The notes beneath the pieces are model-generated. The model saw only the letters and a list, made by a program, of their open reading frames with translations, was not told where the DNA came from and did not search any database. A program made the translations under genes and the position numbers. A stretch of 64,000 nucleotides of DNA, taken from Wenxinia marina DSM 24838 (GTDB lineage Bacteria > Pseudomonadota > Alphaproteobacteria > Rhodobacterales > Rhodobacteraceae). The stretch spans positions 1 to 64,000 of the forward strand of contig NZ_KB902276.1 in assembly GCF_000379485.1 (NCBI RefSeq). Direction: 5' to 3'. Numbering within the stretch: the first letter of the stretch is position 1; the number at the start of each line of letters is the position of its first letter. Positions 61,047-64,000 of this stretch are shown one piece after another.

Positions 61047-61259
61047 CTGCGGCCATCGCCCCGCCCGCCGTCCCCGGGAAGGCCGCTTCGGCCGCGGGTG
61101 CGGTGCGGTGGGAGGGGGAAGGGCCCGTGCTGGGGAAGCGGTTCAGGGGCAGGTGTGCCCTGAACGCGCCCCGTCCAGGGTGGGTCGGTCCGGGTCCGCG
61201 TCAAGGATGAACCGGCTTCGCCGGCGCGCGTGCGCGCGTCCTTGACCCGGCCCCGGACC
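61047..61259 (+). repeat. Structured dispersed repeat, copy 2
   Basis: This is the second copy of the element at 17155-17367, same orientation. It keeps the hairpin GTTCAGGG(9)CCCTGAAC (61141-61165) identical to copy 1, and a 21-base inverted repeat (61187-61207 with 61239-61259, 19 of 21 paired) enclosing CCGGCTTCGCCGG. The outer arm bases differ from copy 1 on both strands at once (GATTCG/CGAATC becomes GGTCCG/CGGACC), so pairing is preserved. Confidence 0.75.
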
Positions 61260-61351
61260 TCGGGGCGCAGCGGTCGCGGACGTCAGGGCGGCGGGAGGGG
61301 GTGTTCGCGGGGCGGAGGAGGCGGGTCGGTTCGGAAAGGCCGTTGCTGCGG

Positions 61352-61373
61352 TGGCGGGGGTTCGTCCCCGCCA
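61352..61373 (-). terminator. Hairpin downstream of treY
   Basis: An 8-bp stem TGGCGGGG/CCCCGCCA with a 6-base loop lies 14 bases after the treY stop on the minus strand. No T-run follows, but the position fits the end of the malQ-treY transcription unit. Confidence 0.55.
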
Positions 61374-61386
61374 TCGACCGTGGGTC

Positions 61387-63696
61387 TCACACGCCGTTCA
61401 GCGTGATCCGGACGGGGGCGTCGGAGGGTGCCTCGGGCCAGACCGGGGAGCCGCCGGGGACGGCGCCGGCAAGAGCGCCGCTGTCGGCGTCGATCGCCAG
61501 GGCGACGTTGAGCGACGCGCCGCCCTCGCGGCGGGCGAAGGCGCAGACGCCGGCCGGCGCCTCGATCGGGTGATACCCGCCCGACAGGAACAGCGCCGGC
61601 CGCTCGCGGCGCAGCCGCAGGAGCGTCCGCGTCAGCTCGAACTTGGCGGCGTCGAGCGGGCGGGCCGGCGCCTCGCCCTCCAGCGCGCGGGCGCGGGCGC
61701 CGAAATCCACCTCGCGCCGGTTGTCGGGATCGGTCAGCGCGTAGGCGGCGAATTCGCAGCCCTGGTAGATGTCGGGGATGCCGGGCACCGTCAGCTTCAG
61801 CGCGGTCTGGATCAGCGACAGACGGTCCGCGATCCGCAGGATCGGCGTCACCTCCATCGCGTGGCGGGGGAAGTGCTGGGCGAGGCGGCGGACATAGGTC
61901 TGCGCGGCTTCCTCGAGCTCCAGGTCGGGGGCGGTCCAGAACGTTTCGGACTTCGCCTCGCGCAGCGCCTTGACCACGTGGTCGGCGAGGCGGTCGCCCA
62001 TGTCCCCGTCGGACTGGTCGAGGGCGAGGAAGGTCTGGGCCACGTACCAGACGAGGTTGGGGTTCAGCCGCTCTGGCGCGAAGCCACGACAGATGCGGAA
62101 CCAGGCGCCGAACGCCTCCGGGGCGCGGGTGATCGCGGCGATGCGCATCCGCGCGTCCTCGCTCCGCTTGGTGTCGTGCGAGGAGGTGAGCGTCAGGCCG
62201 TGGGGCATCCTCTCGGCGCGTCGGGACATCGCCCGGTGGAAGCCGTCGATGCCGAGCGAATCGTCGTCGGGCTCGCTGCCGACCTCGTTGGCGGAGAGCA
62301 GGCGCACCTCGCGGTAGAAGGCGGTGTCCTCCTGGCTCTTGGCGACGGCGGCGCCGGTGACCTGCTGCAGGCGCAGCCGGAAGGCGGCGGTCTCCTTTGT
62401 CGGGCGTGTCAGGACCTCGGCGAGGAAGGGCAGGGCGCCCGGGTCGGTCAGCCGCGCGGCCGCCTCGGCGGCGGTGCGGCGGACGAGGGCGGCGTCGGCC
62501 TGCGACACCTCGCCGTCCGTCATGTAGGTGCGGTAGCGCGGGAAGGCCGCGATGAAGGCGAGGAGGGCCTCTCGCAGCGTCTCGGGCCCCAGCTCGCAGC
62601 CGACGGGGTCGTCGGCGGCGATGGCGGCGAGCTGGCGCTGCAGCGTCCATAGCTCGGCCGCAAGGTCGTGGGTCATGATCTGCCGCCGCGCCCGGTGCAG
62701 CACGTCCTCGACCGGGTCGGTGCGGCCGGTGGCGGCCCGGTAGGCGTCATCGACGGCATCGAGGCCGTCGGCGTCGGTCAGCAGCCGGCTGAAGGCGCGG
62801 GCGGCGACGTAGCCGGTCGTGCCCTCGATCGGCCAGTCGCGGGGCAGCGTCTCGGGGCCGGAGAGGATCTTCTCGACCCAGATCGGGGTGTCCGGCAGGC
62901 GTCCGCGCAGCCGCGCGAGGTAGCCGGCCGGATCGGCGAGGCCGTCGATGTGGTCGATCCGGATGCCGTCGACGATGCCGCTGTCGACGAGGTCGAAGGT
63001 CAGGCGATGCACGTCCTCGAACACAGCCTCGTCCTCCACCCGCACGCCGATCAGGCCGGTGACGTTGAAGAAGCGGCGGTGGCTGAGGGCGTCGCTTTCC
63101 GTCCGCCAGTGGACGAGGCGCCAGGGCTGAGCGGCGTGGAGGGCGCGGAGCGCTCCGGCGTCGCCGCCGCGGGCGCCGTCGATCTCGGCGCCGGCGGCGA
63201 GGGGCACGCGCAGGCCGCCGTCGATGACCAGCACGGGACCTTCCTCGTCGTCCTCTACGGCGAGCTTGCCGTCCGCCAGCACGTCCTCGAACGGCGCGGT
63301 CAGCCAGGGCAGGCGGATGCGCTCCTCCTCGGGGTCGAGGTCGAAATGACGCGCATAGCGGCTGTCCGGGCCGCGGCGCAGGACGTCGCGCAGCCACGGC
63401 GTCTCGACCGAGAAGGCCATGTGGTTCGGCACGATGTCGAGGACGAGGCCGAGGCCCTCCGCCTTCAGCGCTGCCGACAGCCGCTCCAGCCCCGCGCGGC
63501 CGCCGAGGGCCGGGTCCACTTCGCCCTGGTCGGTCACGTCGTAGCCGTGGGTGGAGCCGCTCTGCGCTGTGAAGAGAGGCGAGGCGTAGAGGTGGCTGAT
63601 CCCCAGCCGGGCGAGGTAGGGGGCCAGCGTGGCGGCGCGGTCGAAGTCCATCCCGCCGCGGAACTGCAGGCGGTAGCAGGCGGTGGGGAGGGTCAT
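61387..63696 (-). CDS. treY: Malto-oligosyltrehalose synthase
   Basis: A 769-residue GH13 enzyme converting the reducing end of maltodextrin to a trehalosyl unit, the first step of TreYZ trehalose synthesis. Landmarks are TACYRLQFRGGMDFDRA, STHGYDVTDQGEVDP, VLDIVPNHMAF, IVDGIRIDHIDGLADP (nucleophile Asp) and ILSGPETLP, with SSHDTKRSEDARMRI. The ATG overlaps the stop of malQ (ATGA). Trehalose made by this route is a typical osmoprotectant; a treZ gene is expected upstream of malQ, outside the window. Confidence 0.95.
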   Translation of the reverse strand: MTLPTACYRLQFRGGMDFDRAATLAPYLARLGISHLYASPLFTAQSGSTHGYDVTDQGEVDPALGGRAGLERLSAALKAEGLGLVLDIVPNHMAFSVETPWLRDVLRRGPDSRYARHFDLDPEEERIRLPWLTAPFEDVLADGKLAVEDDEEGPVLVIDGGLRVPLAAGAEIDGARGGDAGALRALHAAQPWRLVHWRTESDALSHRRFFNVTGLIGVRVEDEAVFEDVHRLTFDLVDSGIVDGIRIDHIDGLADPAGYLARLRGRLPDTPIWVEKILSGPETLPRDWPIEGTTGYVAARAFSRLLTDADGLDAVDDAYRAATGRTDPVEDVLHRARRQIMTHDLAAELWTLQRQLAAIAADDPVGCELGPETLREALLAFIAAFPRYRTYMTDGEVSQADAALVRRTAAEAAARLTDPGALPFLAEVLTRPTKETAAFRLRLQQVTGAAVAKSQEDTAFYREVRLLSANEVGSEPDDDSLGIDGFHRAMSRRAERMPHGLTLTSSHDTKRSEDARMRIAAITRAPEAFGAWFRICRGFAPERLNPNLVWYVAQTFLALDQSDGDMGDRLADHVVKALREAKSETFWTAPDLELEEAAQTYVRRLAQHFPRHAMEVTPILRIADRLSLIQTALKLTVPGIPDIYQGCEFAAYALTDPDNRREVDFGARARALEGEAPARPLDAAKFELTRTLLRLRRERPALFLSGGYHPIEAPAGVCAFARREGGASLNVALAIDADSGALAGAVPGGSPVWPEAPSDAPVRITLNGV

Positions 63697-64000
63697 TCCG
63701 TCTCCGGTCCGGGCCGTTCGGCGCGCATGAGGGATGCGGTGGCGACGAAGGCGGGGTGGTCCGCGATCGTCTCCACCAGCGTCGGGCTGCGGGGCTGCCA
63801 GTTGGGGTACTCGTCGAGGGTGCCGGGCACGTTCGTCGGTGCCTCGGGACCGACGAGGTCGGCGAGGCGCACTCCCGCCAGCAGGCAGGGCGTGCGGGCG
63901 AGGAAACGGTGGGCGGCGTCGAGTATGCCCGGCGGCAGCTCGTCGGTGTCGGGATCGACGGGGCCGTCGAGGAGTCCCGCGCTGCGCAGGCATGCGATCA
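63693..64000 (-). CDS. malQ: 4-alpha-glucanotransferase, C-terminal part (cut by window edge)
   Basis: About 101 codons in the frame ending at 63693. The sequence DLVGPEAPTNVPGTLDEYPN followed by WQPR is the highly conserved C-terminal motif of MalQ (N-x-PGT-x-DEYPNW). Amylomaltase reshapes maltodextrins and would supply chains to TreY. The stop overlaps the treY start. The N-terminal catalytic part is beyond the window. Confidence 0.88.
   Translation of the reverse strand, partial: IACLRSAGLLDGPVDPDTDELPPGILDAAHRFLARTPCLLAGVRLADLVGPEAPTNVPGTLDEYPNWQPRSPTLVETIADHPAFVATASLMRAERPGPETE

Larger units (their letters stand above)
60967..61386. other. Intergenic region holding a structured repeat and a hairpin
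   Basis: This 420-base gap between kdgK (upstream side) and the treY stop contains copy 2 of the dispersed repeat (61047-61259) and a terminator-like hairpin (61352-61373). No gene is recognised; the long open frames here are GC-biased artefacts. Confidence 0.6.

Overview
The window is a GC-rich, gene-dense chromosomal stretch of an alphaproteobacterium, most likely Rhodobacterales/Rhodobacteraceae. The evidence is the backbone order murA - DUF2948 - hisD - UPF0262 - low-molecular-weight phosphatase - infA - maf - RNase E/G-like - yacG - tRNA-Phe, together with ThyX, an LdtR-like regulator, DUF1194 and DUF2277 proteins, many 4-base ATGA/GTGA stop-start overlaps and frequent GTG starts. No species is claimed.

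Layout. 1-7.3 kb: an IS110 transposase end, an LdtR-like regulator, a glyoxalase/DUF1194/DUF1194 operon, a Slam-type outer-membrane protein with its probable surface lipoprotein, thyX, and a higA remnant ending in a palindromic repeat. 7.4-13.9 kb: a LacI-controlled sugar ABC operon with a built-in GH32/43-like beta-propeller hydrolase. 14-25.9 kb: tRNA-Thr and the conserved backbone, interrupted by GNAT acetyltransferases, an NTF2-like protein, a nitrilase and a very acidic PRC-barrel protein.

25.86-32.06 kb: a compact genomic island at the 3' end of tRNA-Phe, bounded by a 12-bp direct repeat. It carries a large serine recombinase, a tiny ORF in front of it, and one large cargo gene: a 1240-residue protein with an N-terminal SIR2 domain and a long C-terminal region of unknown function, resembling defence-associated sirtuins. 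The recombinase now reads antisense through the host tRNA, while its likely original 3' end lies at the far att site. IS6 debris follows, to about 33 kb.

33-41.5 kb: a GntR-controlled ribose-type sugar ABC transporter with a DJ-1/PfpI protein, and divergently an iron-type alcohol dehydrogenase (N-terminus apparently missing), a frameshifted aldehyde dehydrogenase and an esterase. 41.8-49 kb: a Crp/Fnr-type regulator, a two-subunit molybdenum hydroxylase (IorAB type), flavocytochrome c sulfide dehydrogenase (fccAB) and soxXYZA without soxB or soxCD; SoxY lacks the usual GGCGG tail. 49-52 kb: two genes of the 4-oxalomesaconate/CHA branch of aromatic catabolism, a tiny membrane protein, a metallo-beta-lactamase-fold hydrolase and DUF2277. 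52.3-64 kb: a UxaA-type dehydratase, the bioMNY biotin transporter, a nitroreductase, a thiolase lacking its second catalytic cysteine with a short AMP-forming ligase, a PhzS-like FAD monooxygenase, a KDG-type kinase and treY-malQ.

Two copies of a roughly 210-base intergenic element (17.2 and 61.1 kb) share fixed motifs and a long stem in which paired positions differ together, suggesting selection on RNA structure. Coordinates come from reading the sequence directly; family assignments rest on recognised motifs, not on searches.
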